The notes beneath the pieces are model-generated. The model was not told the origin of the DNA and ran no database searches. It was given only the letters and a program-made list of their open reading frames with translations. Made by a program: the position numbers and the translations under genes. From positions 124,001 through 188,000 of the forward strand of contig CAYNTK010000004.1 in the NCBI GenBank assembly GCA_964400285.1: DNA of 64,000 bases, in the 5' to 3' direction. This DNA is from FEN-1279 sp964400285 (lineage in GTDB: Bacteria > Bacteroidota > Ignavibacteria > Tepidaquicellales > Tepidaquicellaceae). This document shows positions 23,077 to 32,566 of the stretch, piece by piece (positions within the stretch are counted from its first letter, which is position 1; every line of letters begins with the position of its first letter).

Positions 23077-24642
23077 TTACATCGAATACTCTTCCGTTAT
23101 TTCTGTATTACCCCTAAATGTAAAAAATTTAAAATCACTTAACGGTAATTTCTCGTCAACTTCAAGTTTTATAAATACCCAATATTTTAAACATAACCTT
23201 AAAATCTTATTGATAATTCCACTCGTAAGATAATTGAATATCAATGGATTTACTCGCAACCGTATAAATTTCGAGTTGCTTCCTCCTTTATACCTCTGCA
23301 GCCATCTTTCGATTTCGGTTATATAACTCATCTCGCTTTGTACTCTTCCCGTTCCGCTACACATTGGACACTGATTCGACATTCTGTGCAATATATTCTG
23401 TCTTATTCTCTGCCTTGTAATCTGAACAAGCCCAAAATCACTCATTGGTAATACTGTTACTTTTGCTCTATCCTTTCTAAACTCTTTTCTTAATTCATCA
23501 TATAATTTCTTCTTATTTTCGTCTTCATATAAATCGATAAAATCAACTACAACTATTCCCCCTATATCTCTTAACCTTAATTGCCTTACTATTTCTTTTG
23601 ATGCATCGAAGTTTATTTTTAAAGAATTAATCTCCTGCTCTTTTGATTTTGCATACTTACCGCTATTCACGTCTATTACTGTCATTGCTTCGGTAGTCTC
23701 TATTACAAGGTAACCTGAATTTTTAAGCCATACTTTTTTACTAAGTGATTCTTCAATCTGCTTTTCTATATTTCTTACATCGAATAAAGGTATTTTATCG
23801 GTATATAATTCTACTTTATCTGAAAATTCTGGTGATGTATCATCTACATAGTTTTTAATTTGCTTATATAGTTTTCTTGAATCCACTATAATTTTACTTA
23901 CATCATCTCTAAATAAATCTCTCATTACCGAAGATGTTGTTGATGCATCTTTATATAGCATTGCAGGTGCTTTGGATGTTTTCATTTTTTCCTCGATATC
24001 ATTCCATGTACTGATTAGCTTATTCAAATCATCTAAAATAAGATTTTCATCCTGCCCTGCAGCTACTGTTCTTATTATTGCTCCGAATCCTTCGGGAAGT
24101 ACTGGTCTGATAATGCTTCTTAATCTTCTTTTTTCTCTGTAATTATATATTTTTTTTGATACACCAATTCTTCTATTATAAGGTATAAGTACAAGGTATC
24201 TGCCGGGTAAGGAGTATTTTGTGGTTACTCTCACACCTTTATTGCCTACCGGCTCTTTTGTGATTTGAACGATTATATCTTGTCCTCTTTGAATGTTAGA
24301 TGGGAGGGGCTTTTCCTTGCTGTAAGTTCTGTTCCCGCTTTGTTGCGTTGTTTCATCTTCATCATCATCATCTATATCATCTTCATCGCCGAGTATAGAT
24401 TTATAATCGTATGTATTTGTGTCCATATCGGAAAAGTGAAGAAAAGCATCTTGTGGAAAGCCAATATTAATAAATGCCGCTCTTATTCCGGGCATTACCT
24501 TTGCTACTTTACCGAGATATAAATCACCTACATTTCTTCCGAGATCAGGGCTTTCATAAAATAGCTCTGTGAGTTTCCCATCTTCTGTAATAGCAATCCT
24601 TACCTCTTCCGAAGTTGAGTTAATCAGAATTTCTTTTTTCAT
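23077..24642 (-). CDS. rng: ribonuclease E/G family (RNase G-like)
   Basis: A 521-residue endoribonuclease. It has an N-terminal S1 RNA-binding domain (about residues 35-140, interrupted by an acidic loop 'GDEDDIDDDDEDE'), catalytic Mg-binding Asp motifs 'TVIDVNSGKY' and 'GIVVVDFIDL', and the zinc-link 'CPMCSGTGRV'. It lacks the long disordered C-terminal scaffold of RNase E. It processes rRNA and initiates mRNA decay. The neighbouring upstream gene is rho, 30 bp away and in the same direction, so the two RNA-metabolism genes may be co-transcribed. Confidence 0.93.
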   Translation of the reverse strand: MKKEILINSTSEEVRIAITEDGKLTELFYESPDLGRNVGDLYLGKVAKVMPGIRAAFINIGFPQDAFLHFSDMDTNTYDYKSILGDEDDIDDDDEDETTQQSGNRTYSKEKPLPSNIQRGQDIIVQITKEPVGNKGVRVTTKYSLPGRYLVLIPYNRRIGVSKKIYNYREKRRLRSIIRPVLPEGFGAIIRTVAAGQDENLILDDLNKLISTWNDIEEKMKTSKAPAMLYKDASTTSSVMRDLFRDDVSKIIVDSRKLYKQIKNYVDDTSPEFSDKVELYTDKIPLFDVRNIEKQIEESLSKKVWLKNSGYLVIETTEAMTVIDVNSGKYAKSKEQEINSLKINFDASKEIVRQLRLRDIGGIVVVDFIDLYEDENKKKLYDELRKEFRKDRAKVTVLPMSDFGLVQITRQRIRQNILHRMSNQCPMCSGTGRVQSEMSYITEIERWLQRYKGGSNSKFIRLRVNPLIFNYLTSGIINKILRLCLKYWVFIKLEVDEKLPLSDFKFFTFRGNTEITEEYSM

Positions 24643-24672
24643 TGAATCGATTTAAGTTCTTTGTTTTTCTAT

Positions 24673-25977
24673 TTATGAATTCATAGAAGCAAGGAACTCT
24701 TTATTGGATTTTGTCCCGCGCATCTTTTCGAGGAGAAACTCCATCGCTTCTACGGGATTTAAATCCGCTGTGATTTTTCTTAATAGATACATTCGATTAA
24801 GCATCTCGCTATCGAGAAGTAACTCTTCTTTTCTTGTCCCGGAACGGTTAAGGTCGACTGCCGGGAAAATTCTCCTGTCGGAAAGCCTTCTATCCAAAAC
24901 GATTTCCATATTACCTGTACCTTTGAATTCTTCGAATATTACCTCGTCCATTCTGCTACCGGTTTCGATTAATGCGGTTGCAATTATGGTTAAACTTCCG
25001 CCTTCATCGATATTTCTTGCCGCTCCAAAGAATCTTTTTGGTTTATGCAGTGCATTTGCATCTACACCGCCCGATAATATTTTACCGCTGTGCGGTATTA
25101 CAGTATTATGTGCACGTGCCAGACGTGTAATACTATCCAATAAAATTACCACATCTTTTTTTGCTTCGGTCAGTCTTTTTGCTTTTTGCAAAACTACTTC
25201 CGAAACCTGAACGTGGCGGTCAGGTGGTTCATCGAATGTCGAACTAATTACTTCGGCTTTTACATTTCTCTGCATATCTGTTACTTCTTCAGGTCTTTCG
25301 TCTATCAGAAGAACTATCAAATGTACTTCCGGATGATTTCGGGTAATACTATTTGCTATCGTCTGTAATAAAATAGTCTTACCGCTTTTCGGTGGGGAAA
25401 CAATAATACCCCTTTGACCTTTGCCAATCGGGGTAAACAAATCCATTATTCGCATTGAGTATTCGTGTGGGACGGTTTCCAATACAAAACGGCTATTTGG
25501 ATACGTAGGTGTTAGGTTATCGAAGAGGATTCTTTCCCTTATTCGTTCAGGGTCGCCAAAATTAACTTCTTCTACTTTAAGAAGTGCAAAGAATCGTTCT
25601 CCTTCCTTTGGTGGCCTAACCTGTCCACTTACTGTATCACCGGTTTTGAGTGAAAACTTTTTAATTTGAGAAGGTGAGACATAAATATCATCCGGGGAGG
25701 GTAGATAGTTATAATCCGTTGACCTTAAAAAACCATATCCGTCAGGTAATACCTCAAGAACACCTGCTGCATAAGCATATCCGTCCTTTTGAGTTGTTGC
25801 TTCGATTATCTTAAAAATCAGTTCCTGCTTCTTCAAATCACTATAGCCAGTTAATTTGAGCTCTTTAGCGATTTGAATAAGCTCAGCAACTTTTTTTGTC
25901 TTTAATAACTCAAAATTTTTGTCCTTATCTGCGGTTTCTTTTATTATATGGTCTTTTTTACCATTTTTTTCTGCCAT
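24673..25977 (-). CDS. rho: transcription termination factor Rho
   Basis: A 434-residue hexameric RNA helicase. It has an N-terminal SAP-like Rho_N helix region (residues about 28-72), a cold-shock-type RNA-binding domain ('GYGFLRSTDYNYLPSPDDIYVSP', in part), and an ATPase core with Walker A 'SPPKSGKTIL', Walker B 'VVILLDSITRLARAHN', and the Q/R-loop region 'SGGVDANALHKPKRFFGAARN' (in part). Length and motifs are standard. It precedes the rng gene in the same orientation. No leader autoregulation signal was recognised upstream. Confidence 0.98.
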   Translation of the reverse strand: MAEKNGKKDHIIKETADKDKNFELLKTKKVAELIQIAKELKLTGYSDLKKQELIFKIIEATTQKDGYAYAAGVLEVLPDGYGFLRSTDYNYLPSPDDIYVSPSQIKKFSLKTGDTVSGQVRPPKEGERFFALLKVEEVNFGDPERIRERILFDNLTPTYPNSRFVLETVPHEYSMRIMDLFTPIGKGQRGIIVSPPKSGKTILLQTIANSITRNHPEVHLIVLLIDERPEEVTDMQRNVKAEVISSTFDEPPDRHVQVSEVVLQKAKRLTEAKKDVVILLDSITRLARAHNTVIPHSGKILSGGVDANALHKPKRFFGAARNIDEGGSLTIIATALIETGSRMDEVIFEEFKGTGNMEIVLDRRLSDRRIFPAVDLNRSGTRKEELLLDSEMLNRMYLLRKITADLNPVEAMEFLLEKMRGTKSNKEFLASMNS

Positions 25978-26337
25978 TTTTCTTTACCTTTCGTTAGAAT
26001 TATTATATGGTATTTGTTTTTGGTATTTACTTAAATAAATATTATATATAAATCAATTTTACATTTTTATTAATCTATAGAAGTATACCGTGATGTGATA
26101 TATATTTTTGTCTATTGATGTTTATATAAACTATGATAATTTATGAAAAGTTTCAAGTGAAAAATACAAAAATACAAATTTTTACTATTTTTCAACTTTT
26201 CCTTAGAACAATAATGTTTTAACTCAAGTATTTTACAAAATGTCCATAATATAATTTTTAAATGCAAGGAAAAAGTTAGGGAAAAGAAGAAAAAATAAGA
26301 AAATTGATAAAACAAAGATAAATAAGTATTTTTGCCA
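25978..26337. other. divergent intergenic region
   Basis: A 360-bp A+T-rich gap between the divergent rho and glycosyltransferase-like genes, presumably holding both promoters. A minus-strand open frame overlaps it but has low-complexity composition and crosses into the plus-strand gene. I see no RNA gene or clear repeat. Confidence 0.5.
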
Positions 26338-28296
26338 ATGGCACAGAAAAAAGACAAAAAAAAACAGACTCAAAAAGAAGTAATAAATCTCGAGCTTCCT
26401 TTTGAACCGTCAAAAAACATTAAGCTATTAATTTTTATTGTAATTGCAATATTATCATTCGGGTTATCCTTTTATTACCTGAATTTTGCTATGAACCAGA
26501 ATCTTGGTTTCGGCTTTCCTCTCGATGACCCGTGGATTCATCTTACATTTGCAAAAAATCTTGTGGAATATCACAGCTTTTCGTATTTTAAAAACGAAAT
26601 GGCTACGGCTGGCTCAACTTCACCGATTTATACACTTTTGCTCGCAATAGGTTTCTTGTTTTTTAAAAATGAAATGATATTAAGCTATATTCTCGGAATT
26701 ATGTTTCTTATTTTTTCTGCATTAGTTTTTTATAAGTTGAGTAGTCTTGAATTTGCTAAAGAAAATTATTACGCTTTGATTTTCACGGGAATATTTTTGG
26801 TTGATAAATGGCTCAATTTCATTTCGCTTTCGGGAATGGAAACCACTATGTTTATTTTTATTCTTATCGCTTCCGCGTATTTTTATAAAAAAAGGCAAGC
26901 TATACCTTTTGCGATTTTTCTTGGACTTATTATGTGGGGGAGACCAGATGGTTTGCTTTTTATCTTTGCTTTAGTGATAGATTATTTACTTGCTAAATTT
27001 TTCTCGAAAACAGATAAAAATATTATTCTTTTTTCTAAAAAAGAACTGGTAATGATAGGTGTTATTTCGGGAATAATTGTATTGTTATATTTCACAATGA
27101 ATTTTATCCTTTCTGGTTCAATTATGCCAAACACTTATACCGCAAAAATTGTCTATTACTCGGCTAAAAGCAAAGAATTTTTTATTAAGGTTGAAGTGTG
27201 GCAATATTTTACTTCTGGCGCTTATGGAATTATTATGATTGGTTTTATCTTTTCTGTTTTGAAAATGTTTTATGATTTGTTTAAGAAAAAATATAATCAA
27301 AATATTATTTATATCGTTTTTTCTCTCGCTCTGGTATTCGTATATTGGTATAAAATGCCTTATGCTCATAGATTCGGAAGATATATGATGCCTATTATCC
27401 CCTTTTTCATTTTAGTATCGGGAATTGGATTTCGAGATATCTTCAAATTAATTGGAAGTTATTTTTCTAATCGAAATTTAGCTGTTGGTTTATATTTAAT
27501 TGTATCGGTTATAATATTTTTATATTCCTTAAAAGGATATTATGACAACAAAAACGAATATGCCGAAAACTGCAAATATATCAACGATAGACAAGTCGCA
27601 GCGGCAATGTGGATTAAAAATAATACAAATGAAAATGATATTGTTGCCACTCACGATGTAGGAGCTATTGGATTTTATTGTGGCAGAAAAATTGTTGATG
27701 TAGCTGGTCTTGTTACGCCTGAATTAATCTCGAAAATTAACGATAAAAATTATAATGTTTATCTTACCGAATATTTAAAAAAATCTGGTGTTACTTACAT
27801 CGCATTTTTAAGGGAATGGTATCGTATTGTAAATCAAAACCCTCTTTTCAGTACAATTGACATTTCTAATTATGAAACGATGGAAGTCTTTAGGTTTATT
27901 CCCGATAAAACACATATATTGTCAGCTGAAGCAAAAGATAGAAATATGTTTGCTATGGAAATGATGGGTAGGAGAAACTCGCAAGCTGTTCAACAGGCAT
28001 TACAGGTTTTACAGGGAAGTATTAATGTCGATCCTCAGTCTTCTTTTACTTACTATTTGATGGCAAATGCTTACCTTATGCTTAATGATAAAAATAACTT
28101 TGAAAAGTATATGATGAAAGCACTTGATATTTTTCCGGAGTATAAAGAAGCTCTTTTACAATTAGGAAATTACTATAAGCAGGCAAATAAAATTTCTGAA
28201 GCAAAAAATTATTTGGAAAGATATCTAAAAGTTGCTCCTGAAGACAAAAAAGTATTGGATATTTATAAGTCTATAGATACCGTTAATGTAAAATAA
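26338..28296 (+). CDS. polytopic membrane protein, GT39/mannosyltransferase-like, with TPR tail
   Basis: A 652-residue protein with about eleven membrane spans (residues ~25-420), then a periplasmic region, ending in two or three TPR-like repeats ('FTYYLMANAYLMLND', 'YKEALLQLGNYYKQ', 'KNYLERYLKVAPED'). The first loop has 'FPLDDPWIHLTFAKNL', resembling the acidic catalytic loop of GT-C glycosyltransferases that use lipid-linked sugars. 'ATHDVGAIGFYCGRKIVDVAGL' (in part) near residue 440 is typical of such membrane proteins. ATG 26338 is preferred over TTG 26332. It probably modifies cell-envelope glycans or lipoproteins. The next gene, mltG, starts 9 nt later. Confidence 0.72.
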   Translation: MAQKKDKKKQTQKEVINLELPFEPSKNIKLLIFIVIAILSFGLSFYYLNFAMNQNLGFGFPLDDPWIHLTFAKNLVEYHSFSYFKNEMATAGSTSPIYTLLLAIGFLFFKNEMILSYILGIMFLIFSALVFYKLSSLEFAKENYYALIFTGIFLVDKWLNFISLSGMETTMFIFILIASAYFYKKRQAIPFAIFLGLIMWGRPDGLLFIFALVIDYLLAKFFSKTDKNIILFSKKELVMIGVISGIIVLLYFTMNFILSGSIMPNTYTAKIVYYSAKSKEFFIKVEVWQYFTSGAYGIIMIGFIFSVLKMFYDLFKKKYNQNIIYIVFSLALVFVYWYKMPYAHRFGRYMMPIIPFFILVSGIGFRDIFKLIGSYFSNRNLAVGLYLIVSVIIFLYSLKGYYDNKNEYAENCKYINDRQVAAAMWIKNNTNENDIVATHDVGAIGFYCGRKIVDVAGLVTPELISKINDKNYNVYLTEYLKKSGVTYIAFLREWYRIVNQNPLFSTIDISNYETMEVFRFIPDKTHILSAEAKDRNMFAMEMMGRRNSQAVQQALQVLQGSINVDPQSSFTYYLMANAYLMLNDKNNFEKYMMKALDIFPEYKEALLQLGNYYKQANKISEAKNYLERYLKVAPEDKKVLDIYKSIDTVNVK

Positions 28297-28305
28297 ATAT
28301 TTTTG

Positions 28306-29847
28306 ATGAATAAAAATTTTTGGTATAAGTTATTATCGAATATAAAAAATTTTTTCATTTATTTTTTTATCCGGATATTAGATTTTTTTAAAAATAAATT
28401 TTTTCCTTTCTCTAAAAAATATTTTGCAATTGTCAAAATAAATTCAGTTACAGCATCTAAAAAGTTATTTTTTCTACTCAAAAATTTTTATTCGAATAAA
28501 CTCTCGCCTTTATTAAATAAAGTTTATAGTTTTTTTAAAAAAAATACTGAAATTCTTTTTAAGAAAATTCTTACCCTTATTATTAATTTCTATAAAAATA
28601 TATTTTTACCTCTTTCAAAAAAAATAATCTATCTTTCAAAAGAGTATTTAAGTTTAATTACTTTAGATGTTAAATCCGATAATAAAGAATTAATTAAAAA
28701 ATTAATTGTATCGCTTTCTGGATTAGTTTTTTTTGCAAATAAAGCTATTACAAAAATAAAAATATTATATACACGTAAGAAAGATTTAATAAATTATATA
28801 AAGTATTTATCTTATAAAAGATTAATCCTATATCTGCTTGTCTTTGTAACCTTTGATATTTTTTTAATTTGGTTTAGCACTTACAGAATATTATATGCAA
28901 AACATTATTGGGAAGGTCCACAGGATAAAAAATTTTTTATACGTCCCGGAAAAAATCTTGATGATATAATAGATGATTTAAAAGAAAACGATATATTAAA
29001 AAACAAATTAATTTTCAAAATCTTCACAAAGCTCTCAGGTAAAGAATATCAAATTATTTCAAGAAGATATATCTTTAAAAACGGAATTTGTAATAGTGAA
29101 CTTTTGAATTTATTGACTGATAAAAATATGATTCAAACGGAAAAATTCACTATTATAGAAGGTTTAAGAATAAAACAAATTGCAAAAATAGTTGAAAACC
29201 GTTTGCAGCTTTCGCAGGAAAAATTTATTCAAGAAACAGAAAACGACTCTTTAATCAACATTTTGGGTCTGAAAGGGAAGATTAAAAATCTTGAGGGATT
29301 TTTATTCCCAGATACTTATTATTTACCACTTAATGTTGACGAAAAAGAACTTGTAAATATTTTATTTAATGAATTCAGGAAAAAAGTCTTGAATAATGAA
29401 GTTATTATTAATGAATTAAAAAAAAGCAAAAAAAATTTGTTAGAAGTAATTACACTTGCTTCAATAATTCAGGGTGAAACGAACCTTGTTGAGGAGATGG
29501 GAACGATATCCGCTGTATATCACAATAGATTAAATAAAAAAATGAAACTGGAAGCAGATCCTACCATTCAATATGTATTGCCTGACGGTCCTAAACAGAA
29601 ATTAAAATATAGTGATTTAAAAATTGATTCTCCTTATAATACTTATAAATACTTTGGGCTGCCTCCCGGTCCTATAAATAATCCGGGTTTATTTGCTATA
29701 AAAGCTGCAATTAACCCCGAAAAAAATAATTTTTTGTTTTTTGTTGCTACAGGTAATGGTGGACATAAATTTTCTGAAACATATGTCGAACACCTGAAAG
29801 CAGTTGAAGAATATAAAAAAAATATTGAAACTAAAAATGGAAGGTAA
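28306..29847 (+). CDS. mltG: endolytic transglycosylase MltG with long N-terminal extension
   Basis: A 513-residue protein whose C-terminal ~310 residues are a YceG/MltG domain: 'IEGLRIKQIAKIVE', 'LEGFLFPDTYYLPL', the catalytic-Glu segment 'ASIIQGET', 'LEADPTIQYVLPD', 'PYNTYKYFGLPPGPINNPG', and the C-terminal 'FFVATGNGGHKFSETY'. MltG cuts nascent peptidoglycan strands at the inner membrane. The usual single membrane span is at residues about 172-190. Ahead of it lie ~170 extra residues, very rich in Lys and Phe, with three degenerate repeats of the form F(F/Y)xNxxxPxxxK. ATG 28306 is chosen over the adjoining TTG. It overlaps the next gene by 11 bp. Confidence 0.88.
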   Translation: MNKNFWYKLLSNIKNFFIYFFIRILDFFKNKFFPFSKKYFAIVKINSVTASKKLFFLLKNFYSNKLSPLLNKVYSFFKKNTEILFKKILTLIINFYKNIFLPLSKKIIYLSKEYLSLITLDVKSDNKELIKKLIVSLSGLVFFANKAITKIKILYTRKKDLINYIKYLSYKRLILYLLVFVTFDIFLIWFSTYRILYAKHYWEGPQDKKFFIRPGKNLDDIIDDLKENDILKNKLIFKIFTKLSGKEYQIISRRYIFKNGICNSELLNLLTDKNMIQTEKFTIIEGLRIKQIAKIVENRLQLSQEKFIQETENDSLINILGLKGKIKNLEGFLFPDTYYLPLNVDEKELVNILFNEFRKKVLNNEVIINELKKSKKNLLEVITLASIIQGETNLVEEMGTISAVYHNRLNKKMKLEADPTIQYVLPDGPKQKLKYSDLKIDSPYNTYKYFGLPPGPINNPGLFAIKAAINPEKNNFLFFVATGNGGHKFSETYVEHLKAVEEYKKNIETKNGR

Positions 29848-31363
29848 AATAAAAATATTAATTGCTACTTTTTTCAAACTTGATTTCAGGGATAAGGAAA
29901 ATTCCAGTAAAAAGAAATTCATTGGAATTGTATTTTCGTATTTATTCGCAAACTCAATACTTTCATTAAATAATTATATTTCTTTCGATAAAGAAAGTTT
30001 TATAATACTTTCTTTTTCTTCAGGTGTTTTTTTATTAATCTTTATCGTCCTTAATGATTTTCCTGATTTATTTTTTGCAAAAAATTATAATGAAATTTTA
30101 AATAATCTCCCTCTAAAAGATTCTGAAATTATATCGGCGAAATTTTTAGCTGCCTATTTATTTTTAATTATATATGCTTTTATTATTGCAATACCACAAA
30201 CTATTTTTTTTAGTATATATGATTTAAACTTTTCGGAATTAGTTTTTTTCTTCATTGCTAACATTTTCTCGTTATTCTTTATTTCAGGGATTATTATGGT
30301 TATTTATATTTTTAGCTATAAATCGTTTAGCAAAAAATCTAATTTAATATTATATTTTTTACAATTTCTTTTTTTCTTTTATGTTATTGCTGTATCGAGC
30401 ATTGCTTCGAAATTTGCAATCGAAAAAATCAATATTACCTCACTTGGTTTTATCAAATTCTTTCCACAATTTTATTTTGCATTATCGATTAGCAATCCAT
30501 TTATTTTGTCTATATTAATATTAATTACAATATTAATCAATTTTATATTTTTCAATTATTTAAAAAGAAATTATAGTAAGCTAATTAAGGTGATGTCTAA
30601 TATTCCGAAACGCTCGAAAAGAAAAAATGTTTTTGTAAAATATAATGAATTAATCTCCGATAAATTTATTAAAGATAATGAAGAAAAAGCATCGTACTAT
30701 TTAACGTTAAACCAGTTTTTAAATTCGAAAAATTTAAAATTAAAATTTATTCCCTTCGCTTTTTTGCCAATTATTGTATCTTTAATCACTTTTTTTACAG
30801 ATACCTATGCATTTCAAAACGGTATAGCTCTTAAGAATAATGTTATCATTATTTCACCTTCAATATCTTTTACTTTTTTGATGTGTATTCGTTTAATTAT
30901 ATCTTCAACAAAAATTCAAGAAGATATTTCTGTTGATGTTAATTGGATTTATTACACATTACCCATATTAAGGGCCAAAAGATTACAAAATGCAAATTTA
31001 ATATTTGTCTATTTAAATTTCATTCTTCCTGTTATTGTTTTTTTATTCTTATTGTTAAGCTTTAAAATACAAATTATTTCACTATTACTTAATTTGTTAT
31101 TTTTATTATCAGTAATATTTTTTGTAAATTCGATTTTCCTAAATTTTGACAGAGTCTTTCCTTATAGTCTTGAAAATTCAAAATACAATTCAATCACAAA
31201 ACTTGGCGAAATACTTTTTTTATTATTTATCGGTTTCGTAATATTTATTGCTCAGATTTTTATATTTCAAAGCGTTTTATTTATTATTATCTCAATTTTT
31301 TTATTTATTGCTTTTTCTTATTTTATAAAACAAAAATGTTTTGCATTAAAAAGTATTAATTAA
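29837..31363 (+). CDS. polytopic membrane protein, possible ABC exporter permease
   Basis: A 508-residue integral membrane protein with about twelve hydrophobic spans and almost no soluble domain. The segment 'FFAKNYNEILNNLPLKDSEIISAKFLAAYLF' (in part) recalls putative ABC-2-type exporter permeases, in which a short cytoplasmic loop with Pro-Leu-Ser/Lys precedes a span. No ATPase gene is next to it. The preferred start is ATG 29837, inside the end of mltG. A TTG at 29804 would lengthen the overlap. Codon use is strongly A/T-biased and Phe/Ile-rich. The substrate and family are not firmly recognised. Confidence 0.55.
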   Translation: MEGKIKILIATFFKLDFRDKENSSKKKFIGIVFSYLFANSILSLNNYISFDKESFIILSFSSGVFLLIFIVLNDFPDLFFAKNYNEILNNLPLKDSEIISAKFLAAYLFLIIYAFIIAIPQTIFFSIYDLNFSELVFFFIANIFSLFFISGIIMVIYIFSYKSFSKKSNLILYFLQFLFFFYVIAVSSIASKFAIEKINITSLGFIKFFPQFYFALSISNPFILSILILITILINFIFFNYLKRNYSKLIKVMSNIPKRSKRKNVFVKYNELISDKFIKDNEEKASYYLTLNQFLNSKNLKLKFIPFAFLPIIVSLITFFTDTYAFQNGIALKNNVIIISPSISFTFLMCIRLIISSTKIQEDISVDVNWIYYTLPILRAKRLQNANLIFVYLNFILPVIVFLFLLLSFKIQIISLLLNLLFLLSVIFFVNSIFLNFDRVFPYSLENSKYNSITKLGEILFLLFIGFVIFIAQIFIFQSVLFIIISIFLFIAFSYFIKQKCFALKSIN

Positions 31364-31368
31364 AAATT

Positions 31369-32022
31369 ATGGAAACACAGGATAAACCTGATTTAACAAT
31401 TCCACAAACAGAAACAAAACCGCTTATAAAATCCTTTAATGGTGAAGGGAAAAATGTAATTCTTGGCATTACAGGAACAAGTGGGGCAATTTATGGACTA
31501 AGAATGCTAAGAGCTCTGATTATGAGTGATTTTAACGTAGATTTAATTCTTACAGAATTTGCTCATTATACATTATTCAAGGAATGTGGTGTGGAACTTA
31601 AACCCGGAAATGTTCAAAACATTTTTCCTGAAATTATGATGAGAAAATCTATCGTTTCATTTCATAATAATCTCGATTTGAAATCTGAAATTTTTATGAA
31701 TTGGTATAATGCTTTCGGAATGATAGTGTGTCCCTGCTCTATGGATTATGTTGCAGGTATTGCAAATGGAGAAGCAAAAAATTTAATTGAAAAATCGGCT
31801 GATTGGTCATTTTCATATTCGAAGCCTATTATTGTAGTTCCTCGAGAAACACCAATTAATAGAATTCATTTAAAAAATATGGATAAAATTATTGAAGCAG
31901 GTGGTAAAGTTGTCCCTGCTATGCCGAGCTTTGAATATAATCCCAAAGATTTCAACGACCTTGCGGATTTCATTTGCGGAAAAGTTATAAATTTACTAAT
32001 GCAAAGCGGCTCTATTGTTTGA
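31369..32022 (+). CDS. ubiX: UbiX-family flavin prenyltransferase
   Basis: A 217-residue flavoprotein. The FMN-binding loop is 'LGITGTSGAIYGLRML' (residues about 33-48), and the conserved 'CPCSMDYVAGIANG' and 'VPRETPINRIHLKNM' motifs follow. UbiX attaches a dimethylallyl unit to FMN, making prenylated FMN for UbiD-type decarboxylases. No ubiD is in the window. The first ~30 residues are a poorly conserved extension. It lies 5 nt after the membrane-permease gene and ends the run mltG-permease-ubiX. Confidence 0.92.
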   Translation: METQDKPDLTIPQTETKPLIKSFNGEGKNVILGITGTSGAIYGLRMLRALIMSDFNVDLILTEFAHYTLFKECGVELKPGNVQNIFPEIMMRKSIVSFHNNLDLKSEIFMNWYNAFGMIVCPCSMDYVAGIANGEAKNLIEKSADWSFSYSKPIIVVPRETPINRIHLKNMDKIIEAGGKVVPAMPSFEYNPKDFNDLADFICGKVINLLMQSGSIV

Positions 32023-32159
32023 TAAAATTCTCAATCATTCATTTCAAACTCACTTCGATTTGGAAAATATTCCATATTTGGTTTTCGAATTATAGTAATT
32101 ACATTTATTCAGTTTTAACAATAAAAAATAACAATGAAACAAACAAAAAGGAGCTAACT

Positions 32160-32401
32160 ATGTCTGGTTTTAGAAAGAAAAAAACGATGACCCCAAGGAT
32201 GCCATAAATGATGCAGATAAAGGTGCTATAGTAAATTACAATCCCGTTGTGCAAATGAAACTTAAAGTTCAGCTTCAATATGAGCCTGAATTTGAAACCG
32301 AAATTCAGACGGCAGTTTCAAAAATCGCAGTACCAAGAGTAGGGGATAAACTGAATATAAAATACAATCCTGCTAACACTTCGGAAATAGTAATTCTATG
32401 A
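32160..32401 (+). pseudogene. small gene split by a -1 frameshift at an A7 tract
   Basis: ATG 32160 has an excellent AAGGAG (32148-32153) 6 nt upstream, yet its frame stops after 15 codons (TAA 32205-32207). After the run of seven A (32178-32184) the -1 frame stays open to TGA at 32399-32401, with clear protein character: 'DDPKDAINDADKGAIVNY', 'MKLKVQLQYEPEFETEI', 'AVPRVGDKLNIKYNPAN'. An extra A would give one 80-residue protein. Its C-terminal half resembles the short beta-rich units ending in 'VRYDPxNPxxV' found in SHOCT-type proteins. It may be a real mutation, transcriptional slippage, or a sequencing/assembly indel. Confidence 0.65.
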
Positions 32402-32431
32402 TAATATAATTATTGATTGGTACAAAAAATT

Positions 32432-32497
32432 ATCCCGCTCCGATTTGCATTTTTACAGCATCCCAATTTATCGGGAAACATCGGAACGGGATTTTTA
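32432..32497 (+). terminator. rho-independent terminator
   Basis: ATCCCG-C-TCCGAT (32432-32444) pairs with ATCGGA-A-CGGGAT (32480-32492), one mismatch, followed by TTTTTAT. It ends the frameshifted gene's transcript. The arms look like the REP-type hairpin at 55734-55761. Confidence 0.7.
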
Positions 32498-32566
32498 TAT
32501 AATTATACAATATAATTATCGTTCCTAATCAAAAGATTGGGAAAGAGAAATTAAAAACCAAATTTC

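Noticed and set aside
24704..25210. 168-codon plus-strand frame
   Set aside because: Shadow of rho on the opposite strand. Rho's motifs and length are complete, and the shadow has low-complexity Ser/Leu composition.
26112..26357. 81-codon minus-strand frame upstream of the glycosyltransferase-like gene
   Set aside because: Overlaps that gene's start and has Phe/Lys/Tyr-biased A/T-rich composition typical of chance frames.
32172..32190. Programmed -1 ribosomal frameshift heptamer of dnaX type
   Set aside because: The zero-frame phase gives G-AAA-AAA, not A-AAA-AAG. P-site re-pairing would be mismatched, so indel or transcriptional slippage is more likely.
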